A stretch of DNA of 64,000 bases from Mantis religiosa (taxonomy: Eukaryota > Arthropoda > Insecta > Mantodea > Mantidae), in NCBI GenBank assembly GCA_030765055.1, contig CM060953.1, positions 97,405,701-97,469,700 on the forward strand, read 5' to 3'. The notes under the pieces were generated by a model. The model was not told where the DNA came from and ran no database searches. It saw nothing but the letters and a program-made list of their open reading frames with translations. Below are positions 12,613-23,932 of this stretch, piece after piece. The position numbers and the translations under genes were made by a program. Every line of letters starts with the position of its first letter. Positions within the stretch are counted from its first letter, which is position 1.

Positions 12613-13973
12613 TTTCAAATGCTAGGCTTTGGCACTGAAGCCATTAGCGCTCTTGCTCTCCAATATTTCTGTGTAGTGGATCCGGCAGGTAGGGCTTCAC
12701 AGGTTAAAAGATGTTCTTCAGTCATTTCCTCTTCTTTGTTGCACAGAGGACAATTTGGACTTGTATAAATTCCCATTCTGTGTAAGTGTTTGGCCAAGTA
12801 ATCATGTTCTCTAAGTAATCTAAAATTTGCTACTGCAGCTTTACTTGGGATTTCTGGAATAATTTCTGGATTTTTAATTAAAATGTTCCATTTTTTATCT
12901 CTGGATTTGTTAGATATTGATTGGTTTTGTTTGTTTTTATATTTGCTTTTGATTAATCTTTTTATGGACATAAAGGGGAAGTTTTTACTTTTGATTCTGA
13001 ATTAAATTTGCACCTTTTTTGGCAAGAAAATCAGCTGATTCATTTCCAGCAATTCCACAATGTGCAGGTATCCACTGTAATATAAATCTTTTCTGTAGTT
13101 TTTGAAGTTGTTTGAGCATTTTGTGACATTCTTTAATTTAGATTGACTTCATTTTATATTAACTTATTGCACATAGTGCTACTTTAGAATCAGAAAGTAT
13201 GACAGCATTTTTTAATTTATCTATTCTGTATAGGTGTTGGAGTGAAATATGAATAGCCGTTACTTCTGCATCAAAATTTGTGTGGTATCCTGCTGGTTGA
13301 TAGAATGAAAACAATGCACACTTAATTCCTGCTCCTGAGTAGTTGTCCAAGTTAGATCCATCTGTGTTGATATGTAACCATTCTTCACATATCTATTGTT
13401 CACAGTATCTAATGCTACTGCTTTTAGTACAGGTTTGAAAGTTTCAGATTTCGTAACTATTTGTTCTAAATCTAATTGAATATTAATTGGTTCAAAAGTC
13501 AGTGGGTTTTCTTTGATTAAAATGTTTTCTTTAGAATTATCTTCACGTATCTATTGTTCACAGTTTCTAATGCTAGTGCTTTTAATACAGGTTTGAAAGT
13601 TTCAGATTTCGTAACTATTTGTTCTAAATCTAATTGAATATTAATTGGTTTTAAAGTCTTCTTTGATTAAAATGTTTTCTTTAGAATTAGGAAGATTCAG
13701 ATCTGTTTTTAATTCCATAACTTTGTGTAGGAAACTTGTTTGGGTTTTCATCTTGATTGGTTTCTCCCATTTTGTTGTTTTTAACCGCAACATTTTTTCA
13801 TGTTGTATTAGTGCCTGCTCCTCTAAAGTTAGATGTATTGGATAGTTCCGAGATAAGGCTTGCATTGCCGTGATTGGAGTTGATGTTGCTGCACCGGTTA
13901 TTAGTTGCAGAGCCTGATTTTGGCATACTTCTAGGTGATTTATGTTAGAACTGTTTGCTGTAGTTATTACCTC

Positions 13974-13976
<3 letters not shown>
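12613..13976 (-). pseudogene. LINE relic 2a with RNase H domain (Jockey/I-like)
   Basis: Minus-strand fragments. One at 13865-13641 (HLTLEEQALIQHEKMLRLK) is from the linker after the RT. An RNase H part at 13350-13159 contains YHTNFDAEVTAIHISLQHL and ILSDSKVALCAIS. The C-terminus at 12971-12615 contains FRLLREHDYLAKHLHRMGI and CPLCNKEEEMTEEHLLTC, ending KYWRARALMASVPKPSI. The 3' end falls exactly at the break in ORF1 of LINE 1b, so this fragment inserted into that LINE. An internal tandem duplication lies at 13382-13700. The copy is truncated and broken. Confidence 0.8.
13382..13700. repeat. Tandem duplication of about 160 bp within LINE 2a
   Basis: Unit 1 starts near 13382 and unit 2 near 13542. 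Both contain ATCTATTGTTCACAGT, GGTTTGAAAGTTTCAGATTT and AAAATGTTTTCTTTAGAATT. The second unit lacks a few bases near AGTCAGTGGG. It is a recent local duplication. Confidence 0.8.

Positions 13977-14033
<57 letters not shown>
13977..14033. repeat. (ATT)n microsatellite
   Basis: About 19 uninterrupted ATT units, between LINE 2a and a Penelope unit. Confidence 0.95.
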
Positions 14034-14034
<1 letters not shown>

Positions 14035-14041
14035 TCATTGT

Positions 14042-14274
14042 TGTATATCGAAATTTAACTGTATTGGAACACCACAGTGAAGCAAAATAATTATTAAATC
14101 ATAGATGAGTTGTATTTATTACACATCAGCTTCACTTACGTACCTAATTTGAGAATCAAGCTTTAGTTGCATAAGAGCCGATGATGCGAATGATGGTTCG
14201 TGAAACATGTCTTCAAATTAGGTATGTAAGTGAAGCTGATGTGTAATAAATACGACTCATCTATAATTTAATAA
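14042..14274. mobile_element. Short palindromic Penelope-like unit (family D) with 8-bp target duplication
   Basis: The arms share ACACATCAGCTTCACTTACGTACCTAA-type sequence and its complement. TTCATTGT flanks both sides (14034-14041, 14275-14282). The left end extends further, through CACAGTGAAGC to a TATATCGAAATTTAACTG tail that the right end lacks. The centre carries one hammerhead-like motif on the + strand. There is no GIY-YIG or RT coding. Confidence 0.85.
14175..14214 (+). ncRNA. Hammerhead-ribozyme-like motif, family D
   Basis: GAG, then CCGATGA, a GCGAA/TTCGT stem II, then GAAACATGTC. The catalytic core would be CTGANGA; here position U4 is C. Stem III is the 2-bp type (AC/GT with a 2-nt loop) and the site to be cut is GTC. 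The U4 change is expected to weaken or abolish cleavage. Confidence 0.5.
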
Positions 14275-14282
14275 TTCATTGT

Positions 14283-14825
14283 AGTTTTAACTATTATGGG
14301 TCTTGGTCCTTTTCATCCTATACTGAAACCAGGCTCTTATGTCCCTTTTCTCTTCTACACCAAAGATAATCAAATTCATTTTCCTGTTTCCTTCCTCCAA
14401 GTATTCTAGATGTAATAGTCTGCCTTTACACTCTTTGATGTCATCCTTTATCTCATCCTCAAATTTTCCCAATGCTAATTTAACCTTGTCGAACTTTTCT
14501 CCCATTCTTTCTCCTAGTCTGCTTTCCAACTTATAATTTTCTTGGTGATATTTTCCAGCATTTTGCCTATCTGTTCCATCATCGGTCCCGGATTTAATTC
14601 TACTCCTCCAATAGCCAAAAGAGTGCATATTACCAAGATAAACCACCAATTTATGCCCATTCTGCCTTGTTCTTTCTTCTTAAATTTAGTTTTGCTGGCA
14701 TCGAAAGAACCTATCCTCGCTCAGTATATCTATCATCTTCGTTTGCGAGCGCGTGCACTAACATGTCCAACCTCTCTCGCGTCCGGCAAGCAAATCCTTC
14801 TGGAAAGAAGTTAAGCTAAGATTAG
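14283..14825 (-). pseudogene. LINE copy 1b, 5' part: ORF1 N-terminal region
   Basis: Minus-strand ORF1 with a coiled-coil-like stretch (GERMGEKFDKVKLALGKFED, LLHLEYLEEGNRKMNLIIFG). It ends in sequence that continues the ORF1 at 12604, once LINE 2a, the ATT repeat and the palindrome at 14042-14274 are removed. The break falls within RPIIVKxxxMxFKWE as judged from copy 1a. Confidence 0.8.
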
Positions 14826-15455
14826 AAGATATTGACAAGACATTTTCGCCAATACAAGTGACAAAAGCTCACTGAGATTATATAGAGAAATAAAAACAAC
14901 CAGGGGGAGGAAAGGATATATAGATATATCTAGTAAGTTTGGGCGAGAACAGGAGTGAGAAACTTGAAAGATATAGGTCAAGAGAGGGAGCTAGATAAAT
15001 GTCCATTGTGTGGAGAACAGAATGCAGATTTCCATTGTATATTATATTGTAGTCAAACAAAGATATGGATAGAGCAGGCATGGCTACGTAAATGGGACAA
15101 TTTGCGGAGTGCAGTAGTAATTAGAAAAATGTTGTCAGTAAAAGGGAAAGAACAGGAGAAATTAGGAAATTATTTAGGGGAAGTTGGTTAAGAACAATTA
15201 ACAGAAAAATGTAGAGTAGGATAGGTGAAATGGCAAAATGTGTAAAAAGGAGTAGAAGGCCTCCAATACTCAAAAACCTAGGGTGAGGTGTATGGGGGCC
15301 GAATTATTACTCAATGGTGGGCAACATGATAGGATTTTTAGGATTTAGAAATATACGGCATTTTCCAGTATGGATTTTATAATTGTAATCTTGATTTTGT
15401 ATTTCCATTTGATGTAAAAGGAAAGATGAGAAAATAAATTACAAAATTTCAAATT
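14815..15455 (+). pseudogene. LINE copy 1c: 3' fragment with zinc knuckle
   Basis: Third copy of the LINE 1 family, 5'-truncated, head-to-head with 1b. It reads SLYREIKTTRGRKGYIDISS, then TGVRNLKDIGQERELDKCPL, with CGEQNADFHCILYC as the Cys-His knuckle, and ends in LGNYLGEVG at 15189. The 3' end near 15430-15455 (GAAAGATGAGAAAATAAATT) resembles the tail of copy 1b at 8090-8120 on the other strand. Confidence 0.8.
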
Positions 15456-16291
15456 ACAAGTATTATTTGTTTTCCATTACTTCTTAATTGTTTACCTCTT
15501 TTGTATTTGAACAGTTGACAGATACCCTACATTGTCACATTAGAACTCGGACACTTGACTAAATCACAAGATTTTATTTCAGCTTGCTGTATGTGCGCAA
15601 ACATATTATGAATGACTTCGCTTATAATATTTTCTGTGTTTATTGAGAGCTCGGATAGCAAGCTTGGAAATTCATTGCTGTATTTTTCTTATTGCAAGAG
15701 AACAGCATTTGTGAATTCAGTTGGTAATTCACAAGCAAAATACTTCTAGTAAAAGTGCAATAACAGACAATAATATGCTCCCTAATGTTTTAACAGTTAT
15801 TGTACACTGATTACATTTAGCGATGAGTTCTTACAATAACCATAATAAAATGTTTACTTCTATACCTTCCATACCCCAATATTTTGTGAAGCAGTAAATT
15901 TATTAAGGAAATATGTACATTAGCATAAGTGTTTACGTAAGTTCATGACAAACAAAAGCATGTGCTTTAGTTTACATCTTGGGAACTTGGTTTGTAATGG
16001 ATAGTAGTAGTTCTCGTGATATATTTTGAACACAAAAGTGATTCACAATATATACAGTTAATATCAATAATAACATGAACAGAATTAAGTGAAACAGTAA
16101 AACTCATCATTCACCATTAAACATAATAAACACATTGTTGAACATTATAACTGTACATACATATTAATCTACCATACAGTTTAATTATTGCTATTTTTTA
16201 AATATTTTTTTCTTCCAAAACTAGCTTGAATGAATTCCAGTTATTCAGTATCATAACCAAATTTGTTTTCTCTTTCCCCCCTCCTCTCTAG
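15456..16291. other. Non-coding DNA ending in the acceptor of a Sirt1 exon
   Basis: AT-rich sequence without recognisable elements. The last 30 bases are a pyrimidine tract (TTTTCTCTTTCCCCCCTCC) ending in the acceptor AG at 16290-16291. It is presumably the 3' part of an upstream Sirt1 intron. Confidence 0.7.
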
Positions 16292-16536
16292 GACCTATGA
16301 GTTGGATACAGCGGCAAATGATTACAGGGGTGAATCCACGCAGCCTGTTGAATCAGTTAGTAACTGATGGCACACAAATTCCTCCACAAATGGATGATCT
16401 CACGTTATGGAAAATAATTGTGAACATGATGAGTGAACCACCTCGAAGGCAAAAGCTGCGACATATAAACACACTAACTGATGTAGTTCGGCTTTTGAAA
16501 GGAGCTAAGAAAATAATTGTTCTTACTGGAGCAGGG
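16292..16536 (+). CDS. Sirt1: Sirt1 exon (start of catalytic core)
   Basis: Encodes (G)PMSWIQRQMITGVNPRSLL onward, through SEPPRRQKLRHINTLTDVVR to KKIIVLTGAG. This is the NAD-dependent deacetylase core of the class I sirtuin SIRT1, which removes acetyl groups from histones and transcription factors in the nucleus. The exon starts in phase 1 after AG at 16291 and ends after GGG, followed by donor GTGAGC. The next exon continues VSVSCGIPDF, so GAGVS, the NAD-binding loop, is split by the intron. The following intron is 17.2 kb. The ATG at 16297 is internal, because Sirt1 proteins normally have N-terminal residues before GPMSW; those exons were not found upstream. Confidence 0.93.
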
Positions 16537-16695
16537 GTGAGCATATTTCTTTATTTTTTGTCATAAATATTACTGGAAAAATGCTACAAAATTAAGAGAC
16601 ATGTGCATTCTCTTTTTTTATGCAGTTCCAAGTTTAATTATGCCTTAATTATTTTCTTTCCTTATTGTGATAAAATGAAGAGTATGCAAATGTAG

Positions 16696-16925
16696 CAATT
16701 CCTTTCTTGGAAGTGTGGAAAACAGTGTTATGATAAATTAAATTTAAAGGGAGTCGATTAATGACACTAAACAAACACTTACTTTTAAATTTTTCCGGAA
16801 CATGTTTCAGAGACTTTGCCTCTATCCTCAACATTGAGTCGATGTGTTAAAAAATGCGACTCATCTAAAATTTAATAATTAAAAGTAAGTGTTGTTTAGT
16901 ATCATTAATCGACTCTTTCAATTTA
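16696..16925. mobile_element. Palindromic Penelope-like unit, chimera of families E and D, 12-bp target duplication
   Basis: The outer arms are family E (GTCGATTAATGACACTAAAC and its complement; TTTTTCCGGAACATGTTTCA). The centre right, 16841-16880, is 40 bases identical to family D at 48441-48480. ATGCAAATGTAG occurs at 16684-16695 and 16926-16937, so the chimera integrated as a unit. The minus strand of the left arm has a hammerhead remnant with TTGAGGA (C3 changed). Confidence 0.85.
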
Positions 16926-17179
16926 ATGCAAATGTAGATTTAAATTTAGTGAGAATTTAATGTAATTTCACTCTTAAGTGCTCAAGCTACATAGCATCTC
17001 TAATTTTGTGCCTTGAAACATAGGCCATAGGCATTTTCAGAAAGCACTTGTAACTACTCAACATAAGAAATCTAATCAGTACTTCGGAAAGTATTTAAAA
17101 AAAAGGCCACTATATTGCATGTTTGATCAAATTTTGGTTCATTTTTCTTTTGCACATTGGTTTAAGCCATGTTGAATTT

Positions 17180-18990
17180 GTTGTTGTTGACTAATGACAC
17201 TGGGGATTAGTTGATTTGCATCATTTTCCCCCTAGCTTCCCAATATAAAGCCTGTAGGTTCCCACTTTTGAGACCATTACATTTGTCAAAATGGTGTTTG
17301 TTCATGATGGCATCCTCTGTACAGATAGTACATTTGGATGTAGGTATGCATTGTATTTTATAAAGGTGTTCTGCAAGACAATCATGGCCAGTTTCCATTC
17401 TAAATAGGGCCACTGCAGTTTTTCCTGGTAGTTTTTGTATGTCGGTTTTGTCTCCAATGTTCTTACAATCCTTGTCTTTTAGTTTATCTTCATCAAGTCT
17501 CTGCTGTCTTTTAAAATGTAGCTTAATGTTGTTTAATTGTTTATTAATTTCAGTTTGTCTTACGGGTTTTATATTTTGAATTGCACCTTTTTTTGCTAGT
17601 TGGTCAGCATGTTCATTACCTAAAGGTCCAACGTGGGCTGGAATCCATAGCAGGGTGACATAGTTTCTTGATTCGACAGCTTTAATTAAACTTCTTATTT
17701 CTTTGGTGTTTCTTGTTGTTTTGTTTTTATAATTTACAATCCCATCTATGACTGATTTTGAATCTGTTAAGATAACTATTATTTTGAAGTTTCGTCTAGT
17801 GTTAGGTACTATGGAAAATGTTTGCAATATACTCCTGCACGAGCATTTTGTTTGTTAATAAAGGATCCATCTGTATATATTCAGAGCCATTCTTTTTCTA
17901 GATATCTTTCATTTTCTGTAGCTATTGCTCTCATTTCATCTGGTAAATTGTTTTGCTTATGTATTGTATATAACAGTTCATTCTTATAATGTATGTCAAT
18001 ATATTCTGTTGGACTTGTTTCCTCTATTGTTGTTATATTTGTTATTATGTTCTTGTGTTTTGAGTTATTGATGTATGTTCTGAAGCTTGTTTGGGTTTTT
18101 AGATTGCTTAGATCACACTGCTGGGTGATACCACTTGTGTCTATTTTTGTTAACTAGCAGTTTTTGTGCTAGGGTAATTGCCTTTAGTTCATGTTCCAGT
18201 TCTATGGCCATATTTTTTGTGAAGCTCTGTAGTATGGCAATTGGTGTTGTTTTCACAGCTCCTGTTATTATTCTTAGTGAATTGTTTTGTGAGGTTTCTA
18301 TTTTCCTTTTGAGTTTCTTGCTTACTGTTGCCAGCAGTTCTCCAAATAGTAAGTTGGGTTTTATGTATGTTTTATATGTGTTATTAAGGAGGTCCATATT
18401 GCCACCCCATTTTTTGCCTGCTAGGCGTTTTAAGATGTTGTTCTTTTTGTTGATCTTATTTGTTACATTGTTTACATGTTCTTTCATTGATAGTTTCCGG
18501 TCTAGTTCTATTCCTAGATATGTTGTTGTGGATGCTTCTTGTAAATTTTTGTTATTGATTTGCAGACATATATTTTCTGTTTTGTGTTGCTTTGTGAACA
18601 GTTGATATTGGGTTTTTTCTGTGTTTATCTCATATTGTTATGGTTAGTCCATTGTTCCAGTATTATAATTGCATTCTCCATTGTTTTTTTGTATCTTTTT
18701 ATAATGTTTCTCAGAACTTATATTCTTTTCCAAGGTCCATATTACTAGGTCGTTGGCATATATTCCCACTTGTATGTTATCTAGTTTCTTCAGTGCATCT
18801 GCTAGGTCATTTATAAATATATTAAAGAGAATAGCACTTGTAACAGATGCTTGAGTAATCCAACTCGGGTTTGTTTCCATTTGGATATGGCTGTTTTGTA
18901 CTGCACTGCAAACCATCTTTGAGATAAGAAGACTTAAAACCAGTTTAGCATGTGAATCTTGAATTTGTTGCAACACCAGTTTTTAAGAAG
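17180..18990 (-). pseudogene. LINE relic 2b: RT end, linker, RNase H and C-terminus (Jockey/I-like)
   Basis: Reading from 18976 down: RT motif FNIFINDLADALKKLDNIQV, where the catalytic YADD box has become YAND; a linker at 18487-18113 (KTYIKPNLLFGELLATVS, SLRIITGAVKTTPI); then RNase H at 17827-17500 with ILTDSKSVIDGI and LLWIPAHVGPLGNEHADQLA. The C-terminus contains CTICTEDAIMNKHHFDKC and ends near LYWEARGKMMQIN. It resembles LINE 2a in domain order but differs in sequence. Frames are broken and the 5' half is missing. It lies in the first large Sirt1 intron. Confidence 0.85.
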
Positions 18991-19334
18991 GTTCAGGCAT
19001 TAAAGTGCAGAACAGTTTTGTACACCAATATTGCAGTGTGTCAACAATTGCTACTAAATGTGGACATTGAACACTGTTGTAGTGCAATTTGGAGTAGGAA
19101 CAATGCGCTTCTTTGCTTATGATTGTTGCATTGTATGTGTAATAGTTGATTGTTTATTCCTAATACAACTGACTAATAGAGTTCAGCTTGTACAAGGACA
19201 ATTAAGTCCAGTGCAGTGCAGCTGAAATGAATTAGTAAACTCTAGAAGAGCATGCATTTATTATTTAATTTATAGGAAAATTAGCCTACCCTGCGAACTT
19301 CATAATGCCAATAAAAGTTGTCTGAACTAATCTG
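18991..19334. other. No gene recognised
   Basis: Intronic AT-rich DNA between a LINE relic and the Gypsy element. No repeat family was identified. Confidence 0.5.
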
Positions 19335-21844
19335 TATCAACCTGGCAGACACCGATCACGATGTCCAGGCCGGAACGGAGCTGGGTACGTGCGAGTCCAT
19401 GTCAGTGTAACCGCAATCAACACGACACAGGAGCCGATGCCAACGCAACACCTGGGGCCCCGGCTGGAAGGCTTACTGGAGAGGGCGGCCGACCACCTAA
19501 CCACAGAACAGCTGGAGAAAGTTCGACAACTGCTGAGGCGATACAGCGCGTCTTCAGCCAAGGCAACAGTGATTATGGCCGCACATATAAAGTGCTTCAC
19601 CGCATCGACACCGGAGATGCCTGCCCTATTTGGCACCACCTAGATGCTTTCCGCTGGCAAAGCAAGCGGCGGTACATGATATGCTAGATGACATGAAATC
19701 AGAGGGAGTGATTGAAGAGTCTGACAGCCCTTGGTGTTCTCCCATAGTCCTGGTGATGAAGAAGAACGGCGGCAGGAAGCTGAACACTGTCATCTGGAAG
19801 GACTGTTTCCCCTTACCGCGGATTGACGACACCCTGGACATGCTAGCTGGTGCACAGTGGTTCTCGACCCTGGACCTGAAGTCGGATTACTGGCAGGTGG
19901 CTCTACACCCGAGAGACAAGGAGAAGACTGCATTCTCGACTGGCCAAGGGCTTTGGCAGTTAACAGTTATGCCCTCTGCAATGCACCATCCACATTTCAA
20001 CGCCTCTTGCAATCGGTAATGACAGGATTGACATATGACGCATGCCTGCTATACTTGGATGACATCACCATCGTCGGCAAGATGTTCGAAGACCATCTCG
20101 ACAACCTAACCAAGGTATTACAGACACTGCAGGCAACCAACTGAACGCGAGGAATTGCCAGCTCTTCCGCAAGGAAGTTAGCTACTTCCGCCACATAGTC
20201 CAACACACTCCAACCGGAGTGGCCACAGACCCGGAGAATACCCAGGCTGTGAGAGATTGGCCTCACCCAAAGGATAAGCAAGAGTTGTGCAGTTTCCTGA
20301 GACTGTGCAGTTATTATCGCTGCTTCATAAAGGGGTTCTCCAACATCGCTAAACCCCTTACCCGACTGAAAGGAACACCGACCTTATGTGTGGACGAAGG
20401 ACGCAGAAGGCGCTTTCCAGCACCTGAAGAAGACCTTGTGCAGTGCTATTCTGGGATTCCCACAACCAGGTGGCGCTTTCATTGTGGACACCGATGCCAG
20501 CGACCATTGCATTAGAGGCATCCTATCACAAATCCAGGAGGCCATGAGCAGGCGATAGCCTACTACAGCAAAATGCTATCCAAGGCAGAGAAGAACTACT
20601 GCATCACCCTACGAATTATTGGCGGTAGTAAAGACATTGGAGCACTTCCACAAGTACCTGAATGGTCAGCCATTCCACCTGAGGATTGACCACTCCGCCC
20701 TAACCTGGCTACTGAGGCTGCAGGAGTACGACTTCACTTCTGAACATCGTAGAGGGAAGAGCCACGGTAACGCAGATGTCATGTTCCGAAGACCCTGCCC
20801 AGAGGAGTGCGGCCAGTGCACAAGAATGGAAGAGAAGGAGCATGCCGCAGTTGTCCGAGTGGTCACGGCAGTGCCTGCGGATGGCTGGGATAGTGCAGGC
20901 CTGAGGAGGGAGCAGCTGGCAGATGCAGACTTGGGACCAGTCTTGAGAGAAGTGGAGGCAGGGACGAGACCAACCTGGGAGGACACCGCACCGAGGAGCG
21001 CCATCTACAAGTCGTACTGGGCCCAATGGGACTCACTGAAGACAAGAGAGAAGTGCTGTTCCGGGTATGGGAATCACCTGATGGGAAGTCACCGAGGGAG
21101 CAGTTGGTACTTACCCGGAGTAAGGTTCCGGAGGTCTTAGAGGAAGTGCACACCGATACTTCAGGAGGACACCTGGGAGCAAACCAGACGATCAACAAAC
21201 TTTGGCAGTGCTAGTACTGGCTGAGGCTCCGAGCAGACACTGAGATATGGTGCAGTCAATGTCATGTGTGCGCGGCGAGTCGCTGCCCCCAGATTAGGAG
21301 CCGGGGTCGCATGCATTAGTACAACGTCGGAGCGCCATTCAAAAGGATCAACGTTGACATAGCTGGACCATTCCCCGTGTCCGAACGAGGCAACAAGTAC
21401 CTGATGGTGGTCGTGGACTACTTCACCAAGTGGCCAGAGGTGTTTGCCATTCCGAATCAGGAGTCAAAGACAATATCAGACTGCCTTGTGGAGCAAGTGT
21501 TCTGCCGATTTGGGGTGCCGTTAGAACTCCACAGCGACCAGGGCACCAATTTTGAATCCAACCTGATGAAGGAGGCACTAGAAAAACGGGGTGAACAAGA
21601 CCCGCACAACACCCCTACATTCCCAGTCGGATGGCATGGTAGAGAGATACATCAAGAGCTTAGAAGAGCACCTGAGGAAAGTCTTGGCCAGCCATTAGCC
21701 ATTGTCTTCGACCTTGGAAGATTGTGTTGTATTGGTGATGTAATGTTGTTACGTCAGAATTGAACAGTGTATCTCTACGGAAATTAAGAACATTTAGAAT
21801 TTCGACAAATTGTACTTTAAATTCTACAAACCAACAAAGTCACA
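19335..21844 (+). pseudogene. Truncated Gypsy-type LTR retrotransposon (RT, RNase H, integrase, 3' LTR part)
   Basis: GC-rich compared with its surroundings. Order on the + strand: RT from 19670 (HDMLDDMKSEGVIEESDSPW, FPLPRIDDTLDMLAGAQWFS, LDLKSDYWQVAL, then after a frameshift LLYLDDITIVG); a thumb region (DWPHPKDKQELCSFLRLC); RNase H at about 20619-20780 (MAVVKTLEHFHKYLNGQPFH, LRIDHSALTWLL); an integrase zinc region (H..HLGANQTINKLW, then CSQCHVCAASRC) with a stop; and the integrase core (VDYFTKWPEVFAIP, HSDQGTNFES). Gag, protease and 5' LTR are absent. After the integrase core the sequence jumps at about 21702 straight into the middle of the LTR. Several frameshifts are present. It is domesticated or functional in no visible way. 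Confidence 0.9.
21702..21844 (+). mobile_element. 3' part of a Gypsy LTR
   Basis: ATTGTCTTCGACCTTGGAAG to AACAAAGTCACA matches the second half of the solo LTR at 2418-2549, ending at the same base. The first half of this LTR and the end of the integrase gene are deleted. Confidence 0.8.
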
Positions 21845-22850
21845 ATACTGTCTATTCTTTAGTAATGATTTAGTACTGTTTAGTACCACTACTGCTGCTG
21901 CTGCTACTCACAACCAGTCATTCAAATGACTTGAAATGCGGTAATAAACATCAGTTGTTATCAATATGTAAAGAGTAACCACAACTGGTAGTAGATTTAC
22001 CCCAGCCATGGTAAAAGTTCTCCTGAGGAACATTTCTTTCCGGCTTGCGGCAGAGATGCAGAAGTATCTAGCAGCATTGGGGCAAACTACTTTTAGACTA
22101 TTGTAACATTGAAATGAAATTAATGCCTTTTATGTATATTAATAAATTTTATTTGTGTTTATGTAGAATCAGTGCATATATGTGGTGTGGATGTTGTAGG
22201 ACTTTATTACTCATTCAATTTTGATAATTCTTTCTCCTTTGAAAGCTGTATTCTTTCATAGGGATATTGCCAGTTTCAGAGTATACGTTATTGAAAATCA
22301 TTTACATCCTATATACCAGAATAGGAATACATTGGAGTTGCCAAAAATAGGAATATAAGACAAATTTCATAAATAAGATGTAGAAAAACAAGAGAATAGA
22401 TGCCTGACACAGTATATGCTTGAGATACCTTGTTCAAATATTTTAATAATCTTTATAAGAAAGTTTTGCATTTGTGTTTTGTTTCCTATTTTGTAATCAA
22501 AATTATCAGGTATGCTAAATGACTGAGTAAAGAAAAAAAAGGTGTCCAGTTAACATTATACATATAATACACTTTAGAATTAAATTAACACCTGAGAAGA
22601 TAATTTCTCTTGATGGTCACAAATTGCCTTTTTGAGAGAAATTAACCCAGTGGCCTGATAGTAAGGAATCTGCTTATTTACTTTCTGCACCTCTAATTCT
22701 TAATGCAGTACCTAAACTCGGCTGGTAGTACAGCCTTTGTGATCTTTACATTTCCCTGCGTGCATATCCTGCATTTGTTCTAGTCATCACATGAACATCG
22801 GTCTTGCTTCTGTTCTAAGTCAGTTCATAACATGTAAATAGCATTAGGAG
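21845..22850. other. No gene recognised
   Basis: Intronic sequence with a short (CTG)-like run at 21890-21905. No recognisable coding region. Confidence 0.5.
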
Positions 22851-23063
22851 TAATATAATTTTGTGTTGATCTAGTACTCAAAGCTCCATATATTGCTAGT
22901 GTTTACGTAGAACACGTTTCATTAGGACCTTCTTAACATCCTCAGCTAATGTCAAATATTGAATGTTGAGGATGTTAGGTAGGTCCTAATGAAACGTGTT
23001 CTAGGTAAACACTAGCAATATGTGGAGCATTGAGTACTAGTTCGACTCAAAATTATATTAATT
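22851..23063. mobile_element. Short palindromic Penelope-like unit (family G)
   Basis: The arms share TTGCTAGTGTTTACGTAGAA, ACACGTTTCATTAGGACCT and their complements, and extend to TAATATAATTTT at both edges. The unit has hammerhead-like cores on both strands. The family is represented only here. No target duplication was found with confidence. Confidence 0.7.
22906..22948 (-). ncRNA. Hammerhead ribozyme motif, family G (left arm)
   Basis: Minus strand: stem I TAG, core CTGAGGA, a stem II loop, GAAAC, GT, GTT, then CTACGT. Stem I closes as TAG/CTA. All core residues are intact in this arm. The + strand counterpart in the right arm has TTGAGGA. Confidence 0.6.
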
Positions 23064-23074
23064 TAGTCCCTGTT

Positions 23075-23335
23075 GTGGTTGTTGTTGTTGTTATTTACAT
23101 CCTCCAACGTTAAGTCATATCGAACGATGAATGAAATGGGTGAAATGATGCTCCAATGATTCCGGGTTCCATGGAGCTTAGAGTTACCCGACATTCGTCT
23201 TTAAGGATAAGGGAAAACCCCGGAAAAAACCTTATCCAGGTAACTCACCCTAACCGAGATTGGAACTTGGGACCTCTTGAACGTGAGGCAGACATGCTAC
23301 CACAACGCTACCAAGGTGGGCTTAATTTAGTGCTT
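23075..23335 (-). mobile_element. tRNA-derived SINE, family 2, copy a
   Basis: Minus-strand copy: the tRNA-like head is near 23325-23255 (GTAGCGTTGTGGTAGCATG-like A box, then a degenerate B box). The body has GGATAAGGTTTTTTCCGGGG and GACGAATGTCGGGTAACTCT, then the GAACATTGGAGGA-type tail and a short (GTT)n run at 23073-23090. Related copies are at 25873, 34908 and 60401. Confidence 0.75.
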
Positions 23336-23536
23336 CATTGTACAGAACGATTCATTAGTTTTCCGATGGACAAGGAGGTTGGAGAGGCAAGGGGAACAAA
23401 ATCCGATTATCGTTTAGTTGAGTCTGATGAGAGGAAAGGTCAGGTTTACCTGCTATCAACAAGTCCCCTCCTCCGCCTTCCCCAAGCAGGTAGGGGAAGA
23501 TGAACGTAATAACGATTAATGCTACCTTTAAGCACT

Positions 23537-23665
23537 CTACCCAGCCATAACAATAACGATAACAACAATAATGGTAATGATATTGATAATAATGATAATA
23601 ATAATGATGACGATAACGACGGCCATGATAATGATGATGATAATAATAATATAGTAATTAATAAT
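23537..23665. repeat. Imperfect (AAT/GAT)n low-complexity tract
   Basis: A run of AATAATGATAATAA-type triplets. The apparent Asn/Asp-rich reading frame here is an artefact of the repeat. Confidence 0.85.
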
Positions 23666-23837
23666 GATAGGTTTTGTTGTAAAATCTACTATTCAAAATA
23701 AATTATCTGTTTCACACATATTTATACATATATTTCACATTGATTGGTTTAACTGATAAGTGTTCAATATCTATATCAAATAGATCACTGAAGAAATGTG
23801 ATTCACAAAATATATATTTCGTTTGACGCTTTACTGC

Positions 23838-23932
23838 TAATAATCATAATAATCATGTTGATCATGATGACGATAATGATGACAACAACAATAATTAATA
23901 ATAATAATGGTGGTGGTGGTGGCGGTGGTAAA
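23838..23932. repeat. Imperfect (AAT/GAT/GGT)n low-complexity tract
   Basis: Second triplet-rich tract, about 170 bp after the first, with AATCATAATAATCATG and GGTGGTGGTGGTGGCGGTGG. Confidence 0.8.

Noticed and set aside
13977..14033. CRISPR-like regular repeat
   Set aside because: A simple trinucleotide microsatellite in a eukaryotic genome. No spaced repeat arrays were found anywhere in the window.
16297..16566. ATG at 16297 as the start of a short Sirt1 protein
   Set aside because: A good acceptor precedes the ATG and the residues before it (GP) are conserved in Sirt1, so it is an internal Met. The frame also runs past a good donor into the intron.
20666..21198. Three long minus-strand frames within the Gypsy element
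   Set aside because: They are antisense to the RNase H and integrase coding region, an effect of higher GC; no family is recognised.
19335..21844. Endogenous retrovirus with envelope
   Set aside because: Only pol domains are present and the integrase runs straight into the LTR remnant. There is no envelope-like sequence.
23519..23701. Asn/Asp-rich open frame
   Set aside because: A triplet repeat tract with no start context or homology.
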